Shown piece by piece: positions 36,373-44,738 of a stretch of DNA of 64,000 nucleotides (position 1 is the stretch's first letter; every line of letters begins with the position of its first letter). A model generated the notes under the pieces. It made no database searches. It had not been told where the DNA came from and was given only the letters and a program-made list of their open reading frames with translations. The stretch lies in contig CAWCPF010000002.1 of assembly GCA_963797485.1 (NCBI GenBank), positions 627,280 through 691,279 of the forward strand, in the 5' to 3' direction. A program made the translations under genes and the position numbers. This DNA is from CAWAND01 sp963797485 (lineage in GTDB: Bacteria > Chloroflexota > Anaerolineae > Anaerolineales > E44-bin32).

Positions 36373-37542
36373 TCAAGCCCTGGCCGAAGAAGTTGATTTC
36401 CCCTGGCGAGAAGAGCCGTCCGGGGAAAATGCATTCTCAGCGATAAGCTGAGCGATGTTCTTGGCTGCATCGGGCCTGGCGATCTGACGACAGATTGCCG
36501 AGGCCTTTTCTATGAGCTCCGGCTGGCGCAGCCAGCGAGACACAGCCGCGGCGGTGGTCTCCGGGCCCGGCGCCCACAGGCCGACCCCCTTCCCGACAAC
36601 GTATTCGACATTGCCTTCTTCTTGGCCCGGAAGCCGGTTGTACAACACCATCGGCAGCCCCGAGTTGAGGGCTTCGGTGATCGTGCCGGGACCGGCCTTG
36701 GTCACCAGCAGCGTGGCGGCGGTCATCATTTCGGGCAGTTCGCTGACAAATCCGTAGATAAACGTCGGCACTTCCCAATTCACTTTCTCGAGCCGCAATT
36801 TCAGTTTCCGGTTTCGTCCGGCCACCACCGCCAGGCCAAAGTTCCCGGACCGGCGCGCCACCGCCCGGGCTGTGTCATACAGCGGTCCCATCCCCTCGCT
36901 GCCGCCGATGATCAACACCATCGGACGATCCAGGGGCCAACCCAGCCGTGTGCGCGCTTCTTCGGCGCTGAGGGTCGGATGGCTGAATCGCTGGGCAACC
37001 GGCAAACCCAAAACGTGGATGTTGGCCTCTTGCAGGCCGAGCGCAAGCGCCTTGGCCTTGGCCACCTCGGTGGCCACGACATACAGATTGACATCCCGGT
37101 GATACCAGGCGGCGTGCGCCGACACCAGATCGGTGACGACCACCATGAAAGGCAGTCCTTCGGGGCGGAGCGCCCGGATGACGGGCCACGTCAGGAAGGG
37201 ATGGACCGAAACGACCATGTCGGCCGGATGCTCAGAAACCACCCGGTGTGCGGCCGAACGCACGTACGGCCAGACGGCGCTTGTCAGCGCCAGGCGCCGG
37301 AACTCGCCGTCAAATAGCTTGTAGCCGAGCTCCCACGCTTTGGGGACTCTGACCATGCTGGGGTAGGCTTCGGGAAGCAGATCGAAGGGCCGCGGGGCGT
37401 ATTCCTTGAAAACGTCAACCATGTCGGGTTCGACCACGCCCGGGAATTCGGTGTGCAGGGCTTCGACGATGGCTTCGGCGGCGCTGCGGTGCCCGCCGCC
37501 CGTGTCCGAGAAGAGGAAAAGTACGCGCTTAGGCTTACTCAT
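36373..37542 (-). CDS. MGDG synthase-like family 28 glycosyltransferase
   Basis: A 389-aa GT-B protein. The N-terminal MGDG-synthase domain has LFLFSDTGGGHRSAAEAI (nucleotide/lipid-binding Gly loop) and VSVHPFLTWPVIRAL. The C-terminal GT28 domain has LIIGGSEGMGPLY, TKAGPGTITEALNSGLPMVLYNRLPGQEEGN, the sugar-nucleotide-binding motif. Probably transfers a hexose to diacylglycerol at the membrane. Its ATG overlaps the DUF951 stop by 8 bp (ATGAGTAA), indicating coupled translation. Intact. Confidence 0.9.
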   Translation of the reverse strand: MSKPKRVLFLFSDTGGGHRSAAEAIVEALHTEFPGVVEPDMVDVFKEYAPRPFDLLPEAYPSMVRVPKAWELGYKLFDGEFRRLALTSAVWPYVRSAAHRVVSEHPADMVVSVHPFLTWPVIRALRPEGLPFMVVVTDLVSAHAAWYHRDVNLYVVATEVAKAKALALGLQEANIHVLGLPVAQRFSHPTLSAEEARTRLGWPLDRPMVLIIGGSEGMGPLYDTARAVARRSGNFGLAVVAGRNRKLKLRLEKVNWEVPTFIYGFVSELPEMMTAATLLVTKAGPGTITEALNSGLPMVLYNRLPGQEEGNVEYVVGKGVGLWAPGPETTAAAVSRWLRQPELIEKASAICRQIARPDAAKNIAQLIAENAFSPDGSSRQGKSTSSARA

Positions 37543-37757
37543 CCGCGGCGTCGGCCGGTGCCGGGTGGAGGTAGCCTTTCATGCGCCGCGCCACCTCTCG
37601 CCGAGGTAGAAGAATTCGCCGTCCGCAGCCCCGACACTTCAGGCCGATATCGGCCCCAGAGCCTCACGACGACCCACTCGGTGCTCCCACATGGATGCGG
37701 CTTTCGCAACTGCACCACGTCTTGCATTTGAATTTCAGGCAGCATGCTGGGCTCCAC
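37535..37757 (-). CDS. DUF951 family protein (one frameshift)
   Basis: MLPEIQMQDVVQLRKPHPCGSTEWVVVRL, then after correcting a one-base shift near 37665, GADIGLKCRGCGRRILLPRREVARRMKGYLHP. KPHPCG and KCRGCGR form the conserved Cys pairs of DUF951, small zinc-ribbon-like proteins found mainly in Firmicutes and Chloroflexota. The start is GTG at 37757 or ATG at 37745. Divergent from the M50 protease across a perfect inverted repeat; overlaps the downstream glycosyltransferase start. Function unknown. Confidence 0.82.
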
Positions 37758-37767
37758 AACGGCAGGC

Positions 37768-37816
37768 GGCGATTATACCATCGGGAGGGGGAAGAGCCGT
37801 CGATGGTATAATCGCC
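37768..37816. promoter_or_regulatory. Perfect 16-bp inverted repeat carrying mirrored -10 boxes (divergent promoter)
   Basis: Arms 37768-37783 and 37801-37816 are exact complements (GGCGATTATACCATCG and its inverse), 17 bp apart. Each arm contains TATAAT reading outward: 37807-37812 on plus, 37773-37778 on minus. The plus box is 8 nt from the ATG of the M50 protease, implying a leaderless transcript. A dimeric regulator could control both directions. Confidence 0.75.
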
Positions 37817-37820
37817 TACC

Positions 37821-38462
37821 ATGCTCGGCCTGACGGCCCCCGTCCTGATCTCAAGACTTATCACCCTGGTCATCGCCTTCACAGTGCACGAGTTTGCCCA
37901 CGCCTGGTCGGCGAATGAACTGGGCGACGACACGCCGCGCCTCAACGGCCGGCTGACTCTCAACCCGCTGGTGCATCTCGATCCGCTGGGCTCGATCCTG
38001 CTGCTGGTGGTCGGGTTTGGCTGGGCGCGGCCGGTTCCCATCAACCCGTACGCCCTTGAACGCCGCACGCCGGCCGGGACCATGCTGGTGTCCGCCGCGG
38101 GCCCGTTCTCCAACCTGCTCATGGCCGTCCTGGCCGCCATCCCTTTTCGAATGGGGTTGCTGGACCCGTTCTCTGCCGCCGGGCGGTTTCTGCCGTCCGC
38201 CTCCAGCTTCTTGACCGATTTCATCTTCATCAACCTTATCCTGCTGTTCTTCAACCTGATTCCGATATCTCCGCTCGACGGCGAGAAGGTGCTGGAGTAC
38301 TTCCTGCCGTCTGAAGCCCGCGGCACCCTGTACCAGATCCGGCCGTACGGCCCTCTCCTGCTGATGGCGCTCCTGTTCCTGGGACCCCTGGTCGGTCTGG
38401 ATGTCCTGGGGACGCTGATTGGATGGCCAACTCAACAGGTGTTCCGTTTGCTCGTGCTGTAG
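37821..38462 (+). CDS. Site-2 protease family (M50) membrane metalloprotease
   Basis: A 213-aa polytopic protein. The zinc-binding HEFAH is in the first transmembrane segment (AFTVHEFAHAWSA) and the third ligand in NLIPISPLDG. It lacks a PDZ domain and is of the compact type common in Chloroflexota. Intramembrane cleavage of unknown substrates. It ends 1 bp before the HD-domain gene and so forms an operon with it and the next dehydrogenase-like gene. Probably leaderless. Confidence 0.92.
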   Translation: MLGLTAPVLISRLITLVIAFTVHEFAHAWSANELGDDTPRLNGRLTLNPLVHLDPLGSILLLVVGFGWARPVPINPYALERRTPAGTMLVSAAGPFSNLLMAVLAAIPFRMGLLDPFSAAGRFLPSASSFLTDFIFINLILLFFNLIPISPLDGEKVLEYFLPSEARGTLYQIRPYGPLLLMALLFLGPLVGLDVLGTLIGWPTQQVFRLLVL

Positions 38463-38463
38463 G

Positions 38464-38979
38464 ATGACCCTGGCCTATCGGACGACTCAGTTTCTGCGCA
38501 GCCTCAGGGCTCATGCCGAACTGGGCGACTTGGCCCGTTCGTGGCCCTTCCTGACGCCTCGCCAGCGCCAACTCTTCTTGAAACTCCCATCCGCCGACCA
38601 GCTGCACGGCTTGAGAGTGCTCGACCAACTTTTGGACGCGGGCGAGAGGGATCCCGATCTGTTGGCGGCCGCGCTGCTCCATGACATCGGCAAACTTCGA
38701 CGGCCTCTCCGCCTGTGGGAAAGGGTCTTCGTGGTCCTGGCGCAGGCCGTGCACCCTGGTTGGCTGTCCTCGGCCACCGGCCTCGATGGCGCCGGATGGC
38801 GGCAGGCGCTGGCTGTGGGGCACTGGCACCCTGTTTGGGGAGGCGCCATGCTCCGAAAAGCCGGCGCCAGCCCGCGGCTGATCGAACTCGTCGAACGCCA
38901 CCAGGGACCGATTGACTTACCATCGAACGAGATCGAACGCTTGCTGGTAAGACTCCAGCAGGCCGATAACCAGAGCTGA
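38464..38979 (+). CDS. HD domain protein
   Basis: A 171-aa protein with LLAAALLHDIGKLRRPL, the HD motif of metal-dependent phosphohydrolases, and downstream His in VGHWHPVWGG and VERHQGPI. The N-terminus resembles short HD proteins found beside M50 proteases. The substrate is unknown. ATG at 38464, one base after the preceding stop codon; the next gene follows after 9 bp. Confidence 0.85.
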   Translation: MTLAYRTTQFLRSLRAHAELGDLARSWPFLTPRQRQLFLKLPSADQLHGLRVLDQLLDAGERDPDLLAAALLHDIGKLRRPLRLWERVFVVLAQAVHPGWLSSATGLDGAGWRQALAVGHWHPVWGGAMLRKAGASPRLIELVERHQGPIDLPSNEIERLLVRLQQADNQS

Positions 38980-38988
38980 GGAGGTCGC

Positions 38989-39964
38989 ATGCCCGCCAAG
39001 GTCCTGATCGTCGGACTGGATGAATTGGGCACCTCGCTTGGCCTGGCGCTGGCACGTGCCCCCGTCCCGCCCGAGACGTTTGGCTACGATCAAGATAGGC
39101 AGCGAACCAAAGACGCCCACGCGCTCGGCGCCATTCAGCGCCATGTGCTGGACCCCCGCAAGACCGCCAAGGAGGTCGACCTGGTTATCGTCTGCCTGCC
39201 TCCGCGCCAAAGCCAGGCCTTGCTGGAAGATCTCACGGCAGCATTGAAGCCGAATGCGGTCCTGCTTGACCTGACAGCCAAGGGGCGAATGTCCACGGAC
39301 TTGCCGATTCCTGAAGGCCATGGCGGCAGCGTCATCCAGGGTTTCCCGGTCGTCCGGTCCGACCGGCTGGTCTCCGATGCGGCCACCGAACCGGATCCCG
39401 ACATGCTGCGCGGCGGCCTGATAGGTCTGGCGATCTCGCCCGAAACCAACGAGTTAGCCGTTCAGCAGGTGCTGGAGTTCGCCGAGGCGCTTGGCGCAGC
39501 ACCGTTCTTCATCGACCGGTTCGAGATGCAGTATGTCGGAGCGGCGGTCGATTCTCTGCCCGGCCTGCTGGGGCTGATCCTGCTGCGCAGTCTGGCCACC
39601 GAGCCCGGATGGGACAACATCCAGCGCCTGGCCGGACGGCCCTTTGCCGCATCCGGAGAACACGCCGCCGAGCACGGCGCCGATCTGGCCAGGCACCTTT
39701 GGGGGCACCGGCACAGCTTGTTGTCCCAGCTCGATGGAGTCGAAAAGCAGTCCGAGCTTGTCAAGCGCGGCTCTGCAGGCGGATTCGCCCGACGAGCTTC
39801 AGGCGCTGCTCGACGAGGCTCTGGACGCCCGGGAAGCCTGGCTCCAGGCGCGGCGCCGGGGTCTGTGGAACCGATCGGGGGATACTTCACCGGAGGCCCG
39901 GCCGCGCGGCCTGTTCGGAAGCCTGTTTGGCATGAGCACCCCACGCCGGCGCCCGGACGAATAG
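38989..39964 (+). CDS. Prephenate dehydrogenase-like NAD(P)-binding protein (one frameshift)
   Basis: The N-terminal Rossmann motif VLIVGLDELGTSLGLAL and VDLVIVCLPPRQ, followed by a helical C-terminal domain (MQYVGAAVDSLPGLLGLILLRSLATEPGWDNIQRLAGRPFA), resemble TyrA/arogenate dehydrogenase-type proteins. The glycine-rich motif deviates (GLDELG instead of GxGxxG), so dinucleotide use is not certain. A shift near 39765 moves the end into another frame: ADSPDELQALLDEALDAREAWLQARRRGLW, stop at 39964. Preceded by GAGGAGG. Probably not the biosynthetic tyrA. Confidence 0.75.
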
Positions 39965-39993
39965 GCGCCGACCGCCGGCCCCTGGGCCATGTG

Positions 39994-39999
39994 TATAAT
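39994..39999 (+). promoter_or_regulatory. -10 box of leaderless GIY-YIG gene promoter
   Basis: TATAAT six nt before the GTG start codon, with no ribosome binding site between. Confidence 0.5.
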
Positions 40000-40005
40000 G
40001 GGCGC

Positions 40006-40278
40006 GTGCCGGAATGCTACTGCTACATCCTCGAGTGCTCCGATGGGAGCTTCTACACCGGCTGGACAACCGACCCCGAGCGCCGGCTGAAAGAACACAA
40101 CGCCGGCCGCGGTGCGCGCTACACCCGAGCGCGGCGTCCCCTGAAGATCGTTTACATCGAGCCCCAGCCCGATCGAGCCCAGGCGATGCGCCGAGAGCGC
40201 TCGCTAAAATCGCGCACGCGCCAGGCCAAGCTCCGTCTGATCGAGGCGCAGGAAGCTGCCTCAGTCCGCCAACCCTAA
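40006..40278 (+). CDS. GIY-YIG nuclease family protein (UPF0213/YhbQ-like)
   Basis: A 90-aa single GIY-YIG domain: YCYILECSDGSFYTGWTTDPERRLKEHNAGRGARYTRARRPLKIVYIE. It has the Tyr pair, catalytic Arg (ERRLKEHN) and Glu (IE) of the YhbQ/SLX1-like group. The GTG start has no Shine-Dalgarno sequence and is 6 nt after TATAAT, so it is probably leaderless. It follows the dehydrogenase-like gene by 41 bp and precedes kbl by 12 bp. Confidence 0.9.
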   Translation: MPECYCYILECSDGSFYTGWTTDPERRLKEHNAGRGARYTRARRPLKIVYIEPQPDRAQAMRRERSLKSRTRQAKLRLIEAQEAASVRQP

Positions 40279-40290
40279 GCGAGGTCCCCC

Positions 40291-41493
40291 ATGGCTCAGC
40301 CCCTTGTGCCTCAGGCAAAAACCCAGTGGATCGACGACGAGCTGGAGAGCCTTAAGCAAGCCGGTCTGTTCACGACCATTCGAACATTGAGTTCTCCCCA
40401 GGGCGCGTGGCTGACGGTCGACGGCCAAAAGGTGCTCAATTTCTGCTCCAACAACTACCTCGGGCTGGCCAACCACCCGCGCCTGGTTGAGGCCGCTTGC
40501 CGGGCCGTCTCCGAATACGGGGTCGGGCCGGCCGCCGTCCGGACCATCGCCGGCACCATGGAGCTGCACCGCCAGCTCGAACGGCGGCTGGCGGCTTTCA
40601 AGGGCGTTGAAGACGCCATCTCGTTTCAATCCGGCTTCAATGCCAACCTGGGGACGATCCCGGCGCTGGTGCGCAAGCAGGATGTCGTCTACTCGGACGC
40701 GCTCAACCATGCCAGCATCATCGACGGCTGCCGCTTGTCAGGCGCCAGCATCATCCGCTATGCCCACGTGGACCCCGACGATCTGGCCCATCAGATCCAG
40801 AGCCATCAGGGGGAGGGTTACGAACGCGCCATCGTGATCACCGACGGCGTCTTCAGCATGGATGGGGATGTGGCCCCGCTGGACAAGCTTTACGAAACAG
40901 CCAACCGCTTTGGGTGTCTCCTGATGGTGGACGATGCCCACGGCGAGGGTGTGCTGGGAAGGGGCGGCCGCGGCATCGTCGATCACTTCAACCTGCACGG
41001 CAAGGTCGACGTCGAAGTCGGCACGCTGTCAAAGGCTTTTGGGGTGGTCGGGGGCGTGGTGGCCGGCTCGCATACCGTCGTCGAATGGCTCAGGCAACGC
41101 GGCCGCCCGTTCCTGTTTTCCTCGGCCATGACCGTGCCGGACGTGGCCGCCTGCCTTGCGGCTGTGGACCTGCTTGAAGAGTCCACCGAACTCGTCGACC
41201 GGCTATGGGAAAACGCGCGCTACTTCAAGGCTGAAATGCAGTCCCTGGGATTTGACACCGGCAACAGCACCACGCCGATCACGCCCATCATGCTGGGGGA
41301 AGCCCCCATGGCTCAGGATTTCAGCCGGCGCCTGTTCGAGGCCGGGGTGTTCGCCATGGCCATCGGCTACCCCACCGTGCCCCAGGGCAAAGCCCGAATT
41401 CGGGTGATGATCTCCGCCGCGCATACTCGCCAAGACCTCGACCAGGGGCTGCAGGCTTTCGCCGACGTGGGCCGGGCCCTCAAGGTCATCTGA
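40291..41493 (+). CDS. kbl: Glycine C-acetyltransferase (2-amino-3-ketobutyrate CoA ligase)
   Basis: A 400-aa PLP enzyme of the alpha-oxoamine synthase family. NFCSNNYLGLANHP, SFQSGFNANLG, DDAHGEGVLGRGGRGIVDH, and VGTLSKAFGVVGG with the PLP Lys. Cleaves 2-amino-3-oxobutyrate with CoA to glycine and acetyl-CoA in threonine degradation. No dedicated tdh gene is adjacent, though an MDR dehydrogenase lies at 31.2-32.4 kb. ATG at 40291 after GCGAGG. Intact. Confidence 0.93.
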   Translation: MAQPLVPQAKTQWIDDELESLKQAGLFTTIRTLSSPQGAWLTVDGQKVLNFCSNNYLGLANHPRLVEAACRAVSEYGVGPAAVRTIAGTMELHRQLERRLAAFKGVEDAISFQSGFNANLGTIPALVRKQDVVYSDALNHASIIDGCRLSGASIIRYAHVDPDDLAHQIQSHQGEGYERAIVITDGVFSMDGDVAPLDKLYETANRFGCLLMVDDAHGEGVLGRGGRGIVDHFNLHGKVDVEVGTLSKAFGVVGGVVAGSHTVVEWLRQRGRPFLFSSAMTVPDVAACLAAVDLLEESTELVDRLWENARYFKAEMQSLGFDTGNSTTPITPIMLGEAPMAQDFSRRLFEAGVFAMAIGYPTVPQGKARIRVMISAAHTRQDLDQGLQAFADVGRALKVI

Positions 41494-41521
41494 CGTTCGT
41501 GGGAGGTCCGGCACCTGCAGA

Positions 41522-41547
41522 AAGAAAAAGAACCCTGGCAAGGGTTC
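41522..41547 (-). terminator. Intrinsic terminator
   Basis: On the minus strand GAACCC / GGGTTC with a 6-nt loop followed by TTTTTC. It serves the small minus-strand gene at 41637-41954 and also lies just past kbl. Confidence 0.75.
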
Positions 41548-41636
41548 AATGGAAGTCAACAAGTTGAAGCCGCGATGTTCGATGGCCAGGGCTAAGATAT
41601 TCTAGCACAGTATGTGAAATTTGTCACTAATGGGGC

Positions 41637-41954
41637 TCAGAACTGAAACCGGCTCCGGCTGGGGACGATCCGCCGCTGGTAGTTGGCCACGTAATCCTTC
41701 AAGCGCGACTCCAGGTCATCAAATGACGGATCGTTGAGCACTTCCTCCATGGTCTGTCCGTCGGGAGCCGTGAAGGCGATCAACCGCAGCGGATAAGCGC
41801 CATAGGCCGTGTGCCAGGACTCGGACATGGTCAGGCCGAGTTGTTCGAGTTGGGGGATGAATTCCCCCAGGACGTAGTTGAAGTAGGACTTGCGCGCTTC
41901 GGGGATGGGATCGTATGTGAGGAGCAGCTTGACCGACCTTCGATCGATGTCCAT
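41637..41954 (-). CDS. Conserved hypothetical protein, dimeric alpha/beta-barrel-like
   Basis: A 105-aa protein, MDIDRRSVKLLLTYDPIPEARKSYFNYVLGEFIPQLEQLGLTMSESWHTAYGAYPLRLIAF. The arrangement (strand, helix FVLGEFIPQL, strands) resembles NIPSNAP/ABM-type or DUF6616-like small proteins. No catalytic motif. Intact, monocistronic with its own terminator. Function unknown. Confidence 0.7.
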   Translation of the reverse strand: MDIDRRSVKLLLTYDPIPEARKSYFNYVLGEFIPQLEQLGLTMSESWHTAYGAYPLRLIAFTAPDGQTMEEVLNDPSFDDLESRLKDYVANYQRRIVPSRSRFQF

Positions 41955-42190
41955 CGCTACCTCGGGGCTAGACCTTCAAGCCGCCACCAGGCCCATCTGC
42001 GTTGGTTCGCCAGCCAATGGCCTGTCGCTCGAGCCGGCTTGGCCTCCTTCGCAGGCAAAGTACGTGTTGCAAACTCACTACTCGCTTCGGCCGGAAAACC
42101 GGGCGCATTATAACACCGGGGGTCCCCGGCGCGCCGGACAGCCGTCTGCCGGCGCCATCCGAACCCGCCTGCTCATATCTGGAGTGTGCT

Positions 42191-43444
42191 ATGACCCTCG
42201 ATCCTGAACCCCTGCGCGCCTGTTTCCCCGCCTTGATGAGCGGGGCGGTGTTCTTCGATAACCCCGGGGGGACGCAGGTGCCCCAGCACGTCGTGGACCG
42301 GATGACGGATTATCTGCTCCACACCAATGCCAACCACGGCGGCGCGTTCCCGACCAGCCGCGAGTCGGACGCCGTCATTGACCGGGCCCACGCGGCCGTA
42401 GCCGCCTTCTTCAACGCCGCATCGCCGGACGAGATTGTCTTTGGCCCCAACATGACCAGTCTGACCTTCTCGATCAGCCGCGCCCTGGCGCGCGAGCTGC
42501 AGCCCGGGGACGAGCTCATCGTCACCCGGCTGGATCACGATGCCAACATCTCCCCGTGGCTGCTGGCGGCCGAAGACCGGGGCTGCACGGTGCGCTGGCT
42601 GGATTTCGACGTGGAGACCTGCACCCTGGAGATGGCCCAGCTCGAGGCCCTGCTTTCCAAGCGCACGCGCATTGTGGCCGTGGGCTACGCCTCCAATGCC
42701 GTGGGGACGGTCAATCCGGTGCGTGAGATCGTGCAGGCGGCACACAACGCCGGCGCGCTGTGTTACGTGGACGCGGTTCAATTCGCCCCGCACGGCGTCA
42801 TCGACGTGCAGGACCTCGACTGCGACTTTTTGGTCGCCTCGGCGTACAAGTTCTTCGGTCCGCATGTCGGCGCCCTGTACGGCAAGACGGAGCACCTCGA
42901 TCGCCTTCAAGCCTACAAGGTGCGGCCGGCCCCTGCCCAGCCGCCGGGAAAGTTCGAAACCGGCACACAGAACCACGAGGGTCTGGCCGGCACCCTGGGC
43001 GCGCTCGAGTACCTGGCCTGGGCAGGGGCGCCGCCGGCAACACGCGCCGCCGACCCCGCCGGGGCGGAACCGACCCGGTCGGCCCTCAAGGCGTCCATGC
43101 ACGACATCGCTGGCTACGAACGTGGCTTGGCGGCGTATTTGCTGGACGGCCTGGCATCGCTTGCGCGGGTGCGCGTCTTTGGCCTGACCGAGGCCGTCGA
43201 TCTGGACCGCCGCGTGCCCACGGTTTCAATCCGAATCACCGGTATCCCCCCGCGGACTGCGGCTGAGGCCTTGGCCGATCAAGCCATCTACGTCTGGGAT
43301 GGGAACTTCTACGCGCTGGCGGTCACCGAGCGCTTGGGCGTCGAGCCGGAAGGCGGGCTGCTGCGCATCGGGCTGGCACACTACAACACCAGGGCTGAGA
43401 TCGACCGTCTGGTGCACGCCCTCGATCACCTGACTCAGCCCTGA
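42191..43444 (+). CDS. Cysteine desulfurase-like class V aminotransferase
   Basis: A PLP enzyme of 417 aa: FFDNPGGTQVPQHVVDRMTDYLLHTNANHGGAFPTSRESD, VTRLDHDANISPW, VDAVQFAPHGVIDVQDLDCDFLVASAYKFFGPHVGALYG with the PLP Lys in SAYKF. This is the SufS/CsdA-like subgroup often annotated cysteine desulfurase family, with no Fe-S assembly genes nearby, so the role (desulfurase or selenocysteine lyase-like) is open. I start at the ATG at 42191 (GGAGTGTGCT upstream), not at 42002. Confidence 0.88.
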   Translation: MTLDPEPLRACFPALMSGAVFFDNPGGTQVPQHVVDRMTDYLLHTNANHGGAFPTSRESDAVIDRAHAAVAAFFNAASPDEIVFGPNMTSLTFSISRALARELQPGDELIVTRLDHDANISPWLLAAEDRGCTVRWLDFDVETCTLEMAQLEALLSKRTRIVAVGYASNAVGTVNPVREIVQAAHNAGALCYVDAVQFAPHGVIDVQDLDCDFLVASAYKFFGPHVGALYGKTEHLDRLQAYKVRPAPAQPPGKFETGTQNHEGLAGTLGALEYLAWAGAPPATRAADPAGAEPTRSALKASMHDIAGYERGLAAYLLDGLASLARVRVFGLTEAVDLDRRVPTVSIRITGIPPRTAAEALADQAIYVWDGNFYALAVTERLGVEPEGGLLRIGLAHYNTRAEIDRLVHALDHLTQP

Positions 43445-43523
43445 TTCAGGCCCGCGACGGGCCCTTAAAGCACAGGCAGACATCTAGGTGAGGGGGGCAC
43501 CCAGACGTCTGACTGTGAGATTA

Positions 43524-43551
43524 AGTATACTGGAAAGCCCCCTAGCGTCAA
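43524..43551 (-). promoter_or_regulatory. Minus-strand promoter pointing antisense to the aminotransferase 3' end
   Basis: TTGACG (complement of 43546-43551) and TATACT (complement of 43524-43529) with 16-bp spacing. The transcript would start near 43517 and run through an imperfect stem (CAGACGTCTGGGTG / CACCTAGATGTCTG) and a GGGCCCG-CGGGCC hairpin at about 43447-43465. It could make a short RNA. Confidence 0.4.
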
Positions 43552-44003
43552 GGTTGCCCGGCGCCGCCTGTACTCCCCGGCGGCGGTTCGATTTCGGCCA
43601 GAAACTCGGCCACCCATTCGACCGCCTGGGCGTCATCCGAGTAGGCCTTGACCACCAGACCAGGCGTATGATTTCCGGTGATCATCTTCGAAACCCGGGC
43701 GTCCTGGCGGAAACAACACAATACCGGTTTGGACCGGAACAGCGCATAGGCAATCTCGTAGCCCACACCATGCGATGGCGTGCTCACTTCCGCCACTACC
43801 ACATCACAGGCCTCGATCCAGTCCACGTCCCTTTGGTAGATCGTGTCGGCGTCCACCTGACGTTCGACGGACATCACGTCCGGGTCTGCCAGATGGGCCG
43901 TCGGCACGTCATGCCCGGCGGCCAGCAGCGCATCGACGATCTTGGCATATACCGCCTGGTCCGAGCGCCCACCGGTCAAAGAACAAGAGAAATACACATT
44001 CAC
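43548..44003 (-). CDS. Nucleoside 2-deoxyribosyltransferase-like protein (DNPH1-type)
   Basis: A 151-aa protein: VYFSCSLTGGRSDQAVYAKIVDALLAAGH, RDVDWIEACDVVVAEVSTPSHGVGYEIAYAL. The Tyr/Asp substrate residues and catalytic Glu in VGYEI match nucleoside 2-deoxyribosyltransferase/5-hydroxymethyl-dUMP N-hydrolase proteins. Probably cleaves deoxynucleotides or transfers deoxyribose in salvage or pool cleaning. Intact, ATG at 44003, divergent from the GAF protein. Confidence 0.87.
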   Translation of the reverse strand: MNVYFSCSLTGGRSDQAVYAKIVDALLAAGHDVPTAHLADPDVMSVERQVDADTIYQRDVDWIEACDVVVAEVSTPSHGVGYEIAYALFRSKPVLCCFRQDARVSKMITGNHTPGLVVKAYSDDAQAVEWVAEFLAEIEPPPGSTGGAGQP

Positions 44004-44103
44004 TTTCGCGCCTCTCCTTCACCCAGTGTCCGGCGGAAGCACCGCAACGCAATTCTCCCCCCGGCCCTTTTCGTGCTAATATCGGCTGCAACGGGAGGCG
44101 CCC

Positions 44104-44715
44104 ATGGACACCGCGAACCCCCTGCGTGCGCTCCAGTCGGAAGTTAACCGTCTGCGCGACGAGAATCGCGATCTCAAGGACGAGCTGGAGATCCTGCGCG
44201 CCTCACTTCAATCCCTGGTCAGGCTTCAGACCGTCATTCAAAACATGCGCCCCGATTCGGATGTGGTTGCTTTGCTCGATGACGTCCTGGCTTCCGCGTT
44301 GAGCGCCGTCGGGGCCAGCGCCGGCTCGCTGCTGCTGGTCGATCCGGACAAGAATGAGCTCGCCTTCGCCGTCGTCCATGGTCAGGCCCGCGATCGCCTG
44401 ACGGGCTTCCGTATGCCCATCTCGGAAGGCATCGCCGGATGGGTGGCGACCCACCGGCAAAACGCGATCGTGCATGACGTGCAGGCCGACCCCCGCTTTT
44501 CGCCGCGCGTCGATCTGACGTTTGATTTTCAAACCCGGTCGCTGGCGTGTGTGCCGCTTCTCGACGGCGAACGAGTCGTGGGCGTCATCGAGGCCGTCAA
44601 CAAGACCTACGATCGCGATTTTAGCCCAGTCGACGCTGACCACATGAAGGTCGTCGCCCAGCTGGTGACGCTGGCCATCCAGCGCGCCGAACGCCTAACT
44701 GAAGCCGAGGGCTAG
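44104..44715 (+). CDS. GAF domain protein with N-terminal coiled coil
   Basis: A 203-aa protein. Residues 1-40 form a heptad-rich coiled coil (LQSEVNRLRDENRDLKDELEILRASL); residues 45-195 form a GAF domain (LLDDVLASALSAVGASAGSLLLVDPDKNELAFAVVHG, GIAGWVATHRQNAIVHDVQADPRF, ACVPLLDGERVVGVIEAVNK). No output domain, so it may dimerise and sense a small ligand for a partner. ATG after GGGAGGCGCCC, with a TAATAT box upstream. Confidence 0.85.
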   Translation: MDTANPLRALQSEVNRLRDENRDLKDELEILRASLQSLVRLQTVIQNMRPDSDVVALLDDVLASALSAVGASAGSLLLVDPDKNELAFAVVHGQARDRLTGFRMPISEGIAGWVATHRQNAIVHDVQADPRFSPRVDLTFDFQTRSLACVPLLDGERVVGVIEAVNKTYDRDFSPVDADHMKVVAQLVTLAIQRAERLTEAEG

Positions 44716-44738
44716 GCCACCATCTCCGCGCTGCCGCC

